Of a stretch of 64,000 nt of DNA, positions 50,901 to 63,133 are shown one piece after another (within the stretch, counting starts at the first letter, position 1; each line of letters opens with the position of its first letter). The notes under the pieces were generated by a model. The model was not told the DNA's origin and ran no database searches. It saw only the letters and a program-made list of their open reading frames with translations. The position numbers were made by a program, and so were the translations under genes. The DNA lies in contig SNVD02009731.1 of the NCBI GenBank assembly GCA_013180625.2, positions 248,001-312,000 on the forward strand. The letters run 5' to 3'. The stretch is from Boswellia sacra. Its lineage: Eukaryota > Streptophyta > Magnoliopsida > Sapindales > Burseraceae.

Positions 50901-52198
50901 TCCCCCCAGCTTCCATGTTGGCTTAGGCTGTCAAGGCCTTGCGACGCATAATTATCAGCTTGACTTCCATGTTGGCTTTGGCTCTCCTCACCTTGTGACT
51001 CATAGTTATCAGGTTGCTCAAATTCACCATGTATGCCGTTACTATTGTTCAAATATGTGCCAGTAGAAGCAAATCCATTTTGACTCTGATGATCATAAGC
51101 TTGAACAGTTGATTGTTGAGATGAATAATAACTCTCTAATGAGCGCCATTCTTGAGCAATTGTGTCATAATACCAACCAGGATATTGAGGATCAAAAACC
51201 ATATGTTCCGGGTAACCATTATTATACCCTTGAGAAACCTGACTACTCCAATTAGACACATTCTCAGTTGTGCTAGTCTCTGGAACAGTTCCTACAACAG
51301 ACTGAGCACTTTGTTTCAAATATGAGACCTCTGATTTCTCTGAAGCAACATTCCAGTCACTACCCACAGTTGCTTCATAGCTTCCTTCTTGAATGCTTGC
51401 TGTCATATCCACTTGATACCATTGACCAGTATTCATGTCATACTTCCACCCAGGATATAAATTCTCCCAATATTCACTACTATTTAAATCATGCCCATTC
51501 ACCATCCCTTGAGCTCCATTAACTTGACTCTCTTGATTCTGAGCATGATCATCATAATTAAATGAATTGTTCATAAAACCATCAGCATTGCTCTCATCAT
51601 TTCCATATGCCATCTTTGCTTCACCATTTGCATTCATGTTTACATTCTCCTCCAATGTTCCAGGGAATTCCATAGAATTCTCCCCCAAGTCTCCGAAGAA
51701 ATCTGAGTCCGACCCAAATCCATGGCTCCCACCCAAATTTCCAAAGAAATCCGAGTTCGACCCAAATCCATGGTTCCAATTCTGTTGCTTAGAATCTGTG
51801 TTGAATGCACTCCACCCGACCTCCTTAACCACAGATCCACTACTCTTACTTTCACCCGAATCTGATACATCCTCCTTTCCAATCCTATCCTTGTTATCAC
51901 TATTTTTATTTGATTCAATTACACTGTCAGCATTCGAATCGCTTCTCTTTTCCGCAATAGATTCTCTAACAACGTTGTCCTTGGTATCAATACCACTATC
52001 ATCTATACTCAGATTCGCAAAAGCTTTGGCATCGTCGGAATCAGAGTCGTGAGACTCCGATAATTTAGGGGCGGAGGCAGCAGAGGAGGTAGAGGTGGTT
52101 GTTTTGGGTGGGCCACCAAAATCATCTTCGTCGACTAACTTGTCGAAGAAATCCTCGTCCGTCTGATCCTCCGCCTGAAATTGAGGATTTGAAGCCAT
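44955..52198 (-). CDS. SEC16: SEC16 COPII coat scaffold protein (13 coding exons)
   Basis: Coding exons, in transcript order: 52198-50387, 50253-49930, 49023-48904, 48813-48691, 48522-48352, 47879-47754, 47678-47544, 47144-47017, 46941-46833, 46749-46420, 46305-46150, 46027-45726 and 45447-44955. All are GT-AG and in frame, giving 1442 aa (Arabidopsis SEC16A/MAG5 and SEC16B are about 1350-1360). The start MASNPQFQAEDQTDEDFFDK is typical of plant SEC16; an upstream in-frame TTG is not needed. The N-terminal 600 residues, nearly all in exon 1, are acidic and Ser/Gln/Asn-rich, with paired FGSxSDFFGxLG motifs (about 145-172) and two YPGW motifs (248-251 and 339-342). The conserved central domain (about 605-1015) includes PLVGGNVGSKELNKWMDERI, LPSEGQIRATASEVQNLL and VLGNSQFILLPFQPYKLIYA. 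The C-terminal part is Pro/Ser-rich with KFYYDEKLKRWVEEG, ending DLHEVEL. The protein should organise ER exit sites and SEC13-SEC31 recruitment. Arabidopsis has a tandem pair; one copy is seen here. Confidence 0.95.
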
Positions 52199-52236
52199 GG
52201 ATCGACCCAACCCCCAATACTCCCAATTCTTCTTGA

Positions 52237-52528
52237 TCTACACAAATCAAAACCTAAACACCCTCCAATTCGACAAAAATTACACAAAAACCTCGAAGTT
52301 CGAGCTGTAATATTGCGCGAACCTCGAGATCCCTAAATCAGAGATGCATACGCAGAGCAGAGAGCGAGATCTAGGTTTTGCAGATGCGTTCAATTCTAAA
52401 ACGATGAATGAATAATCAAATATAAACTACCAAAGCCACAATTTCCGACAACATGAAATTGAAATCAAATCAAATGATTTCAATTTTTTAAAAAATATTA
52501 ATAATAATAATAAAAGCAAAAACTCACA
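52237..52528 (-). other. Probable 5'-leader intron of SEC16
   Basis: On the minus strand a GTGAGT donor begins at 52527 and a TTTGTGTAG acceptor ends at 52238, just before the leader ATCAAGAAG and the ATG at 52198. A GA/CT-rich segment near 52.55-52.58 kb would then belong to the first, non-coding exon. This is inferred from splice motifs only. Confidence 0.45.
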
Positions 52529-52599
52529 GATTGTTAACGGAATTTGCAGAGACAGGGAGACGAAGAGAGAGAGAGAGAACCCCCGATTTCGCACCGCCA

Positions 52600-53156
52600 A
52601 CACAATAACAACAAAGCAGAGAGCTTCGTTTTCCTTAATTTTAGTTCATTTATTTTATTTATTTATTATTTTTTTCTTCCCCTTATGTATGTGAAGTGTT
52701 TTTTTTTTTTTTATATATATATATATAATTTTTCTTTCTTTTTCGGTTTGGGTTTTGGTTTGGTTGCGTGGTTTTCAATTTTACCGCCATGTATAATATG
52801 AGACCATTTACGTGGGTTTTTTCTATTTCCAGTCTTTACACATTTTTGTTTTGTTGCTTCCCCTCCCCGGATTTCGTTCTCGTTGGTTGAACGTTTTAAA
52901 AGATTTTCTGGCATTAGCTTAGATTCAATTGGAAGTAGTAACTATTTTACATTACTTACCTTGTCAATAAGGTTTAATTTTTTATTAATTAACACAAATC
53001 TACTGTCCAATGTTCTCATCCAACAACAATCATATTTTGGTAATTTTAATTCTAATTCCCTCCATATTCACTTATAACTTTGTTTTTTTCCAAGAAACAT
53101 CTATGTATTAAAATTTCAGTTCTATTTATGATAACCCATAAGACAATTATGAATAA

Positions 53157-53197
<41 letters not shown>

Positions 53198-56100
53198 CAA
53201 AATTTATTTATGATTTAAGAATGAATTTGAATATTATAATTATTGGGTAGAAAAACTCGATGGTTCAAGAAATTTTAGAATACATTACATGTTTTAATTA
53301 TAATTTTCATTAACTTGTTCAAATGGTTTATCTGACTATACGGTACTAATTAATTTAATTTTCTGTTGATGACATCATGAAATCTATGAGTTTATTAGTG
53401 AACTTTAAAGAATGGATTTTTATAACTTATTTTAATAAAAATAAATAAAATTCTGGATCTAAGTGTTGTTTTATTTAATATTCAGAAATAAGAAAATTAT
53501 ATAATTTGTCCCACCAAACGGTCTCAAAATATTTGATCTTGATTGGCGTACGATGCATCTCATTATTTCGAGTAAAATTATTAATTAATTAATGAAGTTA
53601 GCTCTTGATTTATTCCCTTTTATATTCTCCTGCTTGTATAATTTATTATATTTTCCAGAACTCATGCAAGGTTGCTTACTTCTAGTATGAAGCTCAAGTT
53701 TTTAAATCATTTATGAAGCTTCAAACGTGGAACTTGAGTTTTTGTATTTATCATTATTATTTGGCATGGTTGGTTAGATTTCTAAGTGACATGCTTAACT
53801 CGCATAGAAAGAGTATTAATTACAATAATCAACCTCTTTATAATTTCACAACAAATTAAACCTTTAATTGCAAAGCAATTTGTGGTCATAGAGTTGAGTA
53901 TTAGGCATTAATTCAAAGCTAATTGATTGATAAGTAAACTAGTATCCTTTTCCTATTGGGTTTATTTATTGTTAAAAAGTGAATATACAAGTGTTATTAA
54001 CATTTGAAAAGGAAAAAAAAAGTGTTTCGAACATGGGTTATATTTTTTTTGGAGAAAGTTTTGTTTTAAGTACTTCTATAACACAATTGTATTCAAATTA
54101 ATCTTATAAAAAACCACTTTGAAAGTTAAACTTAAGTTAGGTTAACATATTTCTACATCTTTTGTATTTGACTAATATTACAAGTACAACAGGACAGAAC
54201 CATTTGGAAACACGAGTTAATGTCTCAACTCTCAATTCTAATAATTGCGAACCTACTATTTGACACAACTACTACTATTAGTGGATCATCAGCCACCAAC
54301 CTGTACCTTATTTCAGAGCTAGATTGTTTTGCACATGTCTCACACCAATTTTTTTTTTTTTAATATTAATTACATGAGATTTCCATTCACAACGGTTTTT
54401 GTCAACTAGAGAAGCCCGATAACAAAAGAATCCAATATGTAATTCTGTGGGCAACACAAATCACAATTGCTATTCAAAAGTCATGATGTGGGATATTCAT
54501 ATTAATTTGGTTTCCATGCGTTGCATTGTCAACGCAGTTTCCCATTGAAGATTAAACCAATTCCAATTGTTTGGCACATCTAATTCAACAATGACGGCAT
54601 ACATATATTAAATCTGTTGATTCATTTTGTTTTCAACACTTGGAAGTTGGAATTGGTTCTACTTTAGTGCTATTATATAAAATACTTTATTTGATTTTAT
54701 CTCATCAACTCGAGTGGAGGAAACTAATTTAATGGTCACTGCCTAGTCGTTTTTTGTATCAAATCTTTAGGATCGATTTCTTTAATAAATGTTGGTTACA
54801 TTTCTCTAATTTTAGTTTAATTTTAAACAAAGAACGATTATACATTTTTCGTTAATTATACTCTCTAAGTTATCTTTAAATCATTATTTTTATCATTTAA
54901 ATCATCATTTTAAAGGTATGATTGATAAAAAATGAACAACTCAAATAATGTGATCGATAAAAAATATATAATTATTTTTTATTTAAAATTAAATAAAAAT
55001 TAGATGATACTTATTGATATTATCCCACCTTTTTACGTATATTATTTGTGTTATTAAGTGGTTTATAGACGAGTGTTTGTCGAAGTTGTAGGTGTTTAAA
55101 AAAAATAATAATAAAAGATGTGATTTGGGCATTTGGGTCCAATTGACGACCCAAATCACAAGGATACTCATAACTTGATGGCCTGTCATAATGGGGTAGG
55201 CTTAAGCATGGTTTACTCGCAGACGCATCTTTTTGGCAAATGCGATTATTTACCAAATAGGTGGTGGCTATGCCTCTTTGTCTCCGGCATCAGCAGCCAC
55301 AATATTGATGGCTTAAGTTAAAATTAATTGGTCTATCCATCACAAGGCATGGAATTGGAAGCTAGCTAGTTATCAACTGATGAAATGTGTTTTGTCATCA
55401 AATGATGTATAATGAATTTGCAAACTTCCAAGTGAGATAGAGTGGTTTTCTATGGATTAATACAAGGACCCATATGATCTCAGCCATCACACCGGCCAGT
55501 GCATTTGGGTGGAAGCCCAAGTGAGAATTGATAATAATTATTGTCCATTTCCACAATCAGCGAAATCATAGACATTACAAAAAGGAGCCAGCTGAGCAGC
55601 ATTAGATAGAACTAATCGAAAAGGTTTTGTTGTTTTTTTTTTTTTTTTTTAAATCTTGATACTCCAAGGAAAGCAAATTCCTTGGCTTTGTCATTTGGAA
55701 TATGGCACCGTGACCAAGTTATTAGGGGCCAAAACAATCCAATTAAGCAGGCCACACCATCAAGCCACATTTTTTAATAATATGATCCAATTCCTTGAAA
55801 ACCATAAGCAACTAAGCAAGTTTGTCCTTTTAATAAGCTTATCCTTTTAGGCATTTTATTAACGCTACTTCTAACAAGTTAAAGACACATGTCCTTTCCC
55901 ATCAAAGAAGGGGCAGCCTCAGCCAATTAGTTACCATCAAGCTACCAAAAAAAAAAAAATTCCTTATATCCGTCTGATTATGATTATACGCTATCACATC
56001 ATTGCATACATATTACGCATATTTTGGACGTGTATGATGCGTTGTATAGCACTGTATGGTATAATATTAAAAAATTATACTATATTTAATCAAATTTTGA

Positions 56101-56787
56101 GCGGAATTATATAGTATAACACAGGTACTGTAGTGAGTACGGTAGCGGTATTGTTTGCATAAAAATTGAGTGTTTTTATACAAAGTCTATCCATGGGTTA
56201 ACACCGTATAAGCTTATTTTTGTCTAAAATTTCACTAATTAATACCAAAAAATTATATAAATTAAATATTTATATTTTTATATAATTAATAAATAATTTA
56301 TTAAATATTTAATAAAAATAATTATTTAAATAAATAAAAAAATAATAATTGAATTTTTATTTTAAAAATAATTTTAATTATTATTTAAATTATTTTATAT
56401 TTAAATTAAACTTTTCATATTATAATTTTTTGTTATGTTTTATCTAATACAATACTCTACCAAACATAGTATAGTATTATGTCTTATCTAATCTTATTCT
56501 ATACTATTCAATCCAATCTAATTCAAATAAATTTATGCTATCTTATATATTGTTATACAATGTATCAAACAAACCCTTTAGAAGTGGACTGATATGCATA
56601 GATCCGTTACAAGAAAGATTTTTTCTAAGCTACAAGGCCAATTACAATTTTACTTATGCTATAGGTCCACTTGACGCAACATCAATTTCTTCTTTGATAT
56701 ATAAATATATAATACTTAGTACATTGCTTAATCTTGTAATGTTTAATGAATTATCATGTCAAGAGATCTATCTTTAGTATTCTCCCA
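52600..56787. other. Intergenic, no gene recognised
   Basis: AT-rich DNA upstream of SEC16. It contains an AT microsatellite (53162-53195), several A or T runs, and low-complexity A/T sequence at 56.27-56.42 kb. Open frames are under 95 codons and show no domains. Confidence 0.55.
53162..53195. repeat. AT microsatellite
   Basis: About 16 AT units directly visible. Confidence 0.9.
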
Positions 56788-56795
56788 CTTCCAGT

Positions 56796-57309
56796 TAGGG
56801 GTGGCAATTTGGGTAATGACACGTGAACACGACATGAATACGACACGAACACGATACACGATTAATAAATGGGTTGGATTCGTGTTGAGAGTGTTCAACA
56901 CATTAACCCGTTTAATGACACGAATAGTTAAACATATTCTGTCTATCCTTAATATGTAAGCTCATTTAATAATATAAATTGTTACCTACTTACAACATAT
57001 ATATTATAAAACTGATATTTTTATATTATAAAATAAATTAATTTATAAAATAATAAATTATGATGATTTTAATAATATTTTATACTAACAATGGTTTATA
57101 TTCTAAAAATAATTTTAATTGATATAAATATATAGAATACAATATATTATGCATAACTACGTTAAACAATTAAATAAATTATGTGAATTAAATATGACAC
57201 GATTATGACACGTGGCTAACACGTTTAATAATCGTGTCGGATCTGTGTTTTATGTCTTAACACGATAATTAAATGGATCGACACGGCACGACACGAATTG
57301 TCACCCTTA
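56796..57309 (-). mobile_element. hAT-like MITE (family A, copy 2)
   Basis: Left end TAGGGGTGGCAATT and right end AATTGTCACCCTTA are inverted repeats, flanked by an exact 8-bp target duplication CTTCCAGT (56788-56795 and 57310-57317). The 514-bp body is, on the minus strand, clearly similar to 3159-3669 along its full length, including AAGACATAAAACA, CATATTTAATTC and AAACCATTGTTAGTATAAAA-like blocks. There is no coding capacity. The clean target duplication and retained CG sites suggest it is younger or less decayed than copy 1. Confidence 0.88.
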
Positions 57310-57317
57310 CTTCCAGT

Positions 57318-60300
57318 CATCCTCACATGTATAATAGGTGTTAAAATTGGACTTAAGAGTTCATCAATCTCCATAATGAGGCCAGCTAGGCTGAATTTAA
57401 TCAGATGATTAATTTATTGCAGGCCATGCATGGTTGATCCCATTCACATATAGTGGGGAGTGAAATGGAGCGGTCAAGATTGATTAGTAAATCCAAGTCA
57501 AGTCGCGTGTGGCTTATGGGGAGAGGATTGGAATAATGGGTGTTGGACTTTTAGGTTGATCTGAAGCCCTATTGTCACATGCGAAGCACTTACTTGCTGG
57601 CATGACTGGGCGAGCTGTGCATATTTTGTGACCTAAAATGGGTGTGAAATCATGGTGTTTTGTAGCGTGAATCAAGGTTAATCCCGAGCAATGGAGAAAG
57701 CAGCTAGCTGTGTCCAAGACTTGCTCTCAGAAAAATAAAGTAATAAGATATGTCATCCAACACCACTTAGATTTGTAAAAGAATAAAGGCGAGAGTGTGG
57801 TGGAGGCATTCATGCTTCTTTCGACGCTCGCACCCAACACCATTTACTCATCTGTTCTTTTATCCCAATAGGGACGCCTCTTTATTTCTATTCCTTTCAA
57901 TTTACATGCTTTTCACCCATATATTAATTACAAATAATTTCAACAGTTGATTCACTAACAAATTTTGGATGTACGATTTTAATATATATACTAAAATTAT
58001 ATATAAAACATGATCGGGAACTTAGTCCATATTGTAGTAAAGTGAGAGAACATAATAGAAATCTAAGCTTAAAGTTAAGTCTCTCTTTATGAGCTCAAAT
58101 TTTTATGAAAATAGTAACTAAATATAATATTATATCTGTATTAACCTAATGATAATGGTCGCAGGTTTGGTGTGCGTATTAAATTTAAGCTATATCTACA
58201 AACTTAAGCATTTAAAAAATGAGTAACTTAATATACACAACTTAAATAAGTAATCTAATGATAAGATTTATTTATATAATAATGATATAAGCTTTAAAGT
58301 TTGAACATAATCGTTAGAAGTTATAGCTTTATGCATATGGGTTGAGCTGATAATTTCTCCCCCACAACATGGTCTCCACTAGTTTCAAATTCTAATTGTT
58401 TCTCAGGATTGGTTTTATCATGTCCTAGGCAAAAGTCATCAATAGATGCTCAATTAAGCAAGCGAGACCTTAAACTGAAATTGAAAAAAATAACTTGGAA
58501 TGTTTAGTATAAGACAAAAATCTAGCCAACCCCAGGGTGAGTGTTGAAGCATAAACATTAAAGAGAGCAAAGATAAGTAATAGCTTTTGATGATAATGAT
58601 AAAAGTGACAGAGATGGAAAACAGACAAGAATGTACATGATTATGATGACAATGATGGTGCAAAGTTTGTTAAATATTTTGTAATGAAGTATAATGACCA
58701 ATTAGAAATAAGCAAAATCGTCAAATAGATTATTGGACACATAATGGTACCTTTATTATAGCTAAGAATTTTCAAGAAAAGTTCATGAGAAACATAAAAC
58801 TAAAATTACAGCAATATTGTGCAAGACTTTTACCACATTGACATGTTAATTGCTAGTATGATCTTACACTAAATATGTGAAAAGACCAGAAAATTTGATA
58901 AAATGATTAACTAAAAATTGATCATTTAAGTTTAACTTAAATTTATCGAAGAAACCATAAAGATGAATTGTTGTATTTTATAAGAACCACTCCATAACTC
59001 CGTCGTACGAGCCGAAGGAAGATGTGTTTGGTGAACAATGAATGGCGTTGTTGATAATTGAGTTATTATATCTTCATTGCTACTGCAATTCAAATCCAAA
59101 TAAAACAATCAAATAAATAGTATAGCACAGGAAACTTTAATGCAAAATTATGAAAAATCAAACTGTCACAAGCGGATGACGCGTAAACATGAAAGGAAAA
59201 GACATTGAAGTGGGAGTTCTATTTTCCCAAAACACAGAACCACTTCTCTAGGTTTGGCAGAGCTTCCACCTCCCTGCAACAGGGCAAATAGTTTATCATC
59301 AGCGAAGTTTTTTTTATTATAGACCATGTTTATAAGTTTAAACTTTTTAAAAAATAGTAATTTAATATGGTATCTAAGTAGTATTGATATTGATCCAACG
59401 ATCACAATTATTCGAAGGATTATGAGCTAACAGAGGTGAAAGTGCTTTTGATTCTTGCTAATCCAGAGTGTGTTCGGGTAAGTGATTGGTTTAGGAGAGG
59501 CATTTGAATAGAAACAAAACAGTGGTCCAGCAGTGAACTTTTAAACGAACAAAGAGATTTGCAGTAAGATTGGGCTTAATTTTGTGTCGGTTGGAACTTG
59601 TGATCAGGGAAAAGAATCTATCACTATCTCCCACAAGCTTAAAGTAAGAAAAAAAAAAAAAAGCAATTTATATCCTGTCACTGAAGAGAAACCAGAGCTT
59701 GGAGTGAATTTCATTCTTTAAAACAATGCGGCTTCGGTGGTTTAAAAGGCCAAAATCTGAGGGTAAAAAGCTTTTAAGTCATGAGACTGAGACCAGACCA
59801 CTTGATAAGAGCATGACCAAGTCAAGACCCATTTGCTTCTCTTTCCGTCAGACAAGTTTTTGGTTTACTTAGAATTTTTCAAATCACTTTTTCTTTATTT
59901 TCTCTCTGTTTCATAGACTAATAGAGACCTACTCTATACATTATTCCCTTTTGTAGCTACTTTTCCGTATTATTATTACTTTCGTTATAATTTCAGTTAC
60001 ATTTTTTTTTTACAAAAAAAAAATATAATGGTAATTAAGCTAAAATTCCAATGGCAGGTAAAAGTAATTAATATTCCACGTAGGAAAATGAGGGGTTCCA
60101 GGTGGGGTGGGGACCCACCAGTATTTCTAACAAAAAATAGAAAATGATTTGGAGAAGTTGACCGAAAAGGTCTGCCACTTCATCCGCTCCCAGCTTTGAT
60201 AAAGCGTGGCACAAGTCACGCTGACCAAATCTTCACGATAAATTTAATTTACCTATCTGTCCTTGGTATCCATCAACAACCGTTAGCCGTTTGATTTTGT

Positions 60301-63133
60301 TTGCATCATTACATGATCCATCACAAGCCAAAATCTGAACTACTTCTGTTCTGTTCCATTGAGCTGTGGCTACTCTTTTATCATGTATGATGCTTAAAAT
60401 TTGTACATCTGCTTTGTAATAGCTGTCCCTCCCGCTCCCAGTTGCATTAATATATTGCAAATCTTGTGACAGCCCCGGATGATGATGATGATGATGATTT
60501 GTTATATTTATTAAAAGGAGAACTATGGTAATCCTTATGATAATCAAGCCATCAATCATATTTATATGCGCATCAAATGGTTAATAATTGGATTGAGTGT
60601 TGGGTTTATCTATTTCGATGCAAAAATATTTGGGCATTTATAAGAATTAGAGAAGAACATTATAAATGTTTTTCATATCTTTTTTTTCCTTTCTTTGCTC
60701 TCTTGTCTTTATTCCCGCAAGAAGTTACATCATGATCACTTTCCACCCAAATTTTCTTTCTTTGGTGTTGCAGGTTTTGACAAGGAAAAAGTGTATAAAA
60801 TGCAAATATGAAGGTCCACAAAGCAAGAATCTACCATGTAATTTATGAGTAACTGTAAGCATGAGCTAATCGACAAAGGAGACGCATCAAGAAAGAAAGA
60901 TGAAGACATTAAGAAAAGAAGATGAACAATCAAAACTGCTTATGTGTCTTTTACGGTGTAAGAATATTATAAGATGTGAAAAGATGAAAAATCCTCTCTA
61001 AGGAACGCAGCTCATTTGGAAGGAGAAAGTAATGAGAAATCACCATCGTACTTATTATAACCATTAATTATGAAAAGAATGTTATATAACTACATAAATT
61101 TTTGTGTAAATTGGTATGATGTATATGATAATGACTCTAATTAAAATGGAAAGTAACTAAAAATAGTTGACATTTTATCACCGTGAGTTTGGTTTTTTTA
61201 TTTATTTATGTTAAAGGGAATATAATGCTTCACGAGTCGGGAATCAAAGAGATCACTAAAATCAACTTTATATCAATTTAGCCTTTTAATTTATAATGTT
61301 TCATTTGAATTAGAAAAATAAATATTATACTAGTACTATTGATTTTTCATGTTCACAAACGTGACATTGGTGTTTTTCATAATATTTAGTGTCACAAAAC
61401 CAAAATAACCCAATTAAGGATTAATTACAAAAATAACCCAAATTGTCTTGTACGAGCCTATAAAAGTTATTTAAAAAAATAAATACTATAACCACCTCTC
61501 TAATAATTAGTTAGTTATAAGTGTTTTTTTTTTTTTTTTGCCTCAGTGAGTTCTATAATCCAAAAAGACCTATAAAACTCGAGAATAATATCATTCAAAA
61601 TATCATTCAAAAAAATATGTTGAGTCATCGAATTATAATATTCAAGAAAAAAAAGACATTTTTAACATTCAAGAACCAACCATGGATCAAATATTTTGAA
61701 ATGTAATTGTTTTATAAAACCTCTAATAATTTGATTTTTTTTGGAAGATTCCCCATTTGAAAACACCAATTTATTAGAATTTAGAAGCCAAAGAGGTAAA
61801 TAAAACTTGGAACATGATCTTCCTTGAGTTGAATGAGAGAGTGATTACAGAGGGCGGATGATTATAGTTATTTAGGCGGGTGAGATTTTCAATCTAGAAA
61901 AACAAGGGGTCGCACTAATCCCTAGCATAATTTAAGAAGAATTCTTCTGAACCAAGAAAACAAATTGGCATGCATGAAAGAAAGGAACAAGGAACCCAAA
62001 GGCCAATCATTTATTGACTGACATGTCCTACTGGACTCTCTTATCAACCTAAATCACTTTATTTATTTATTTATTTGCATCATTCTACTTCTAAGGGTAA
62101 TATAATAGAATTATTCAATTAATTAATAATCTGACTGATTCTTCTATAAGAATAGAGTGGCTCTTCCTTTTGCTCGGATATTTCGTTCATTTCAAGGCAG
62201 GTAATTTCACTCATCTTTTCAGTTAGTCAGAAAATTAAGGAATTCGGATCTTCACCCGTCATGTCAACTTCATTAACATAAGGCTTGCTTGGGTTGGAAT
62301 CGGATCCATTGAGGTTATTTCTGTAATTTCAATGGTTTTGGCACAGTAAGTTTGTTTCCGGTACATCTTCGAATCATTGGTTTTATACTTTAAGCTAAAA
62401 CAACAAACTGAAGCACAAAACAAAAGAGATGCGTGTGCTATGAGAAGAAAGCAGTTTCTTTCTTCTCCATTCCCCAAGTGGACAGAGCTCATGATGAACC
62501 CAAAAAAAAAAGAAATAATTTTGTAAGCTATAGGAGAGGAGGGAGGAGGATATAGACAGTTTACAAGAAAAGCTGGAAACAGGAATGGGACATATTGTAA
62601 GTAACATTAACAGAATTGAGCACTCAGGCATTACACAGACAAGTTATTGGGTCCACAAGAACAATCAAACAAGCTTGCTAGCGAACTCAAAAAAGTACTC
62701 TACTGAAATGAGGTACATTAAGTGAAAAATATTGGAACTAGCTTCTGCGAACAATCTGGGTCTTTCACTAAGTGTTGCTGCACTTATCAGCAGCAAAAGC
62801 CAAAAACAACAAAACAATTTGCTTTTGCTTTTGCCATAAGAGAAAGACTTAGAATCTGTGCAATTAATAAATTTAACAAAGCTAGTTTAAAGAATGATTT
62901 TCTAAAGTTTAAAGTAAAGAATAATATTTTGGCATATAATTTGTTACAGAGTGCCCTGCTACTTGTACTAGCCATGTCAAAATAGTTGGGTGAAAAATCC
63001 GAAGTAAGCAACTATGGAGAATCCAGAAACTTGAAATTGGATAAACATAGAGAAAAAAATGTTTACCTACAAACAACCCATTTGGCCAAATTACACAACA
63101 GAAGTAAAGGCTTAGATCCATCTACGCCTTGTT
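57318..63133. other. Intergenic, no confident gene
   Basis: The longest candidate is a 108-codon minus-strand frame at 60233-60559, with a hydrophobic start and a His run encoded by a GAT repeat (60478-60498). I do not recognise it. 57.48-57.72 kb is less AT-rich but not identifiable. TTTA repeats lie near 62.06 kb. The last few hundred bases include the 3' flank of the zinc-finger gene. Confidence 0.5.
60478..60498. repeat. GAT trinucleotide microsatellite
   Basis: Seven perfect GAT units. Confidence 0.9.

Noticed and set aside
51567..52052. 161-codon plus-strand frame
   Set aside because: It is the antisense shadow of the Ser-rich SEC16 exon 1.
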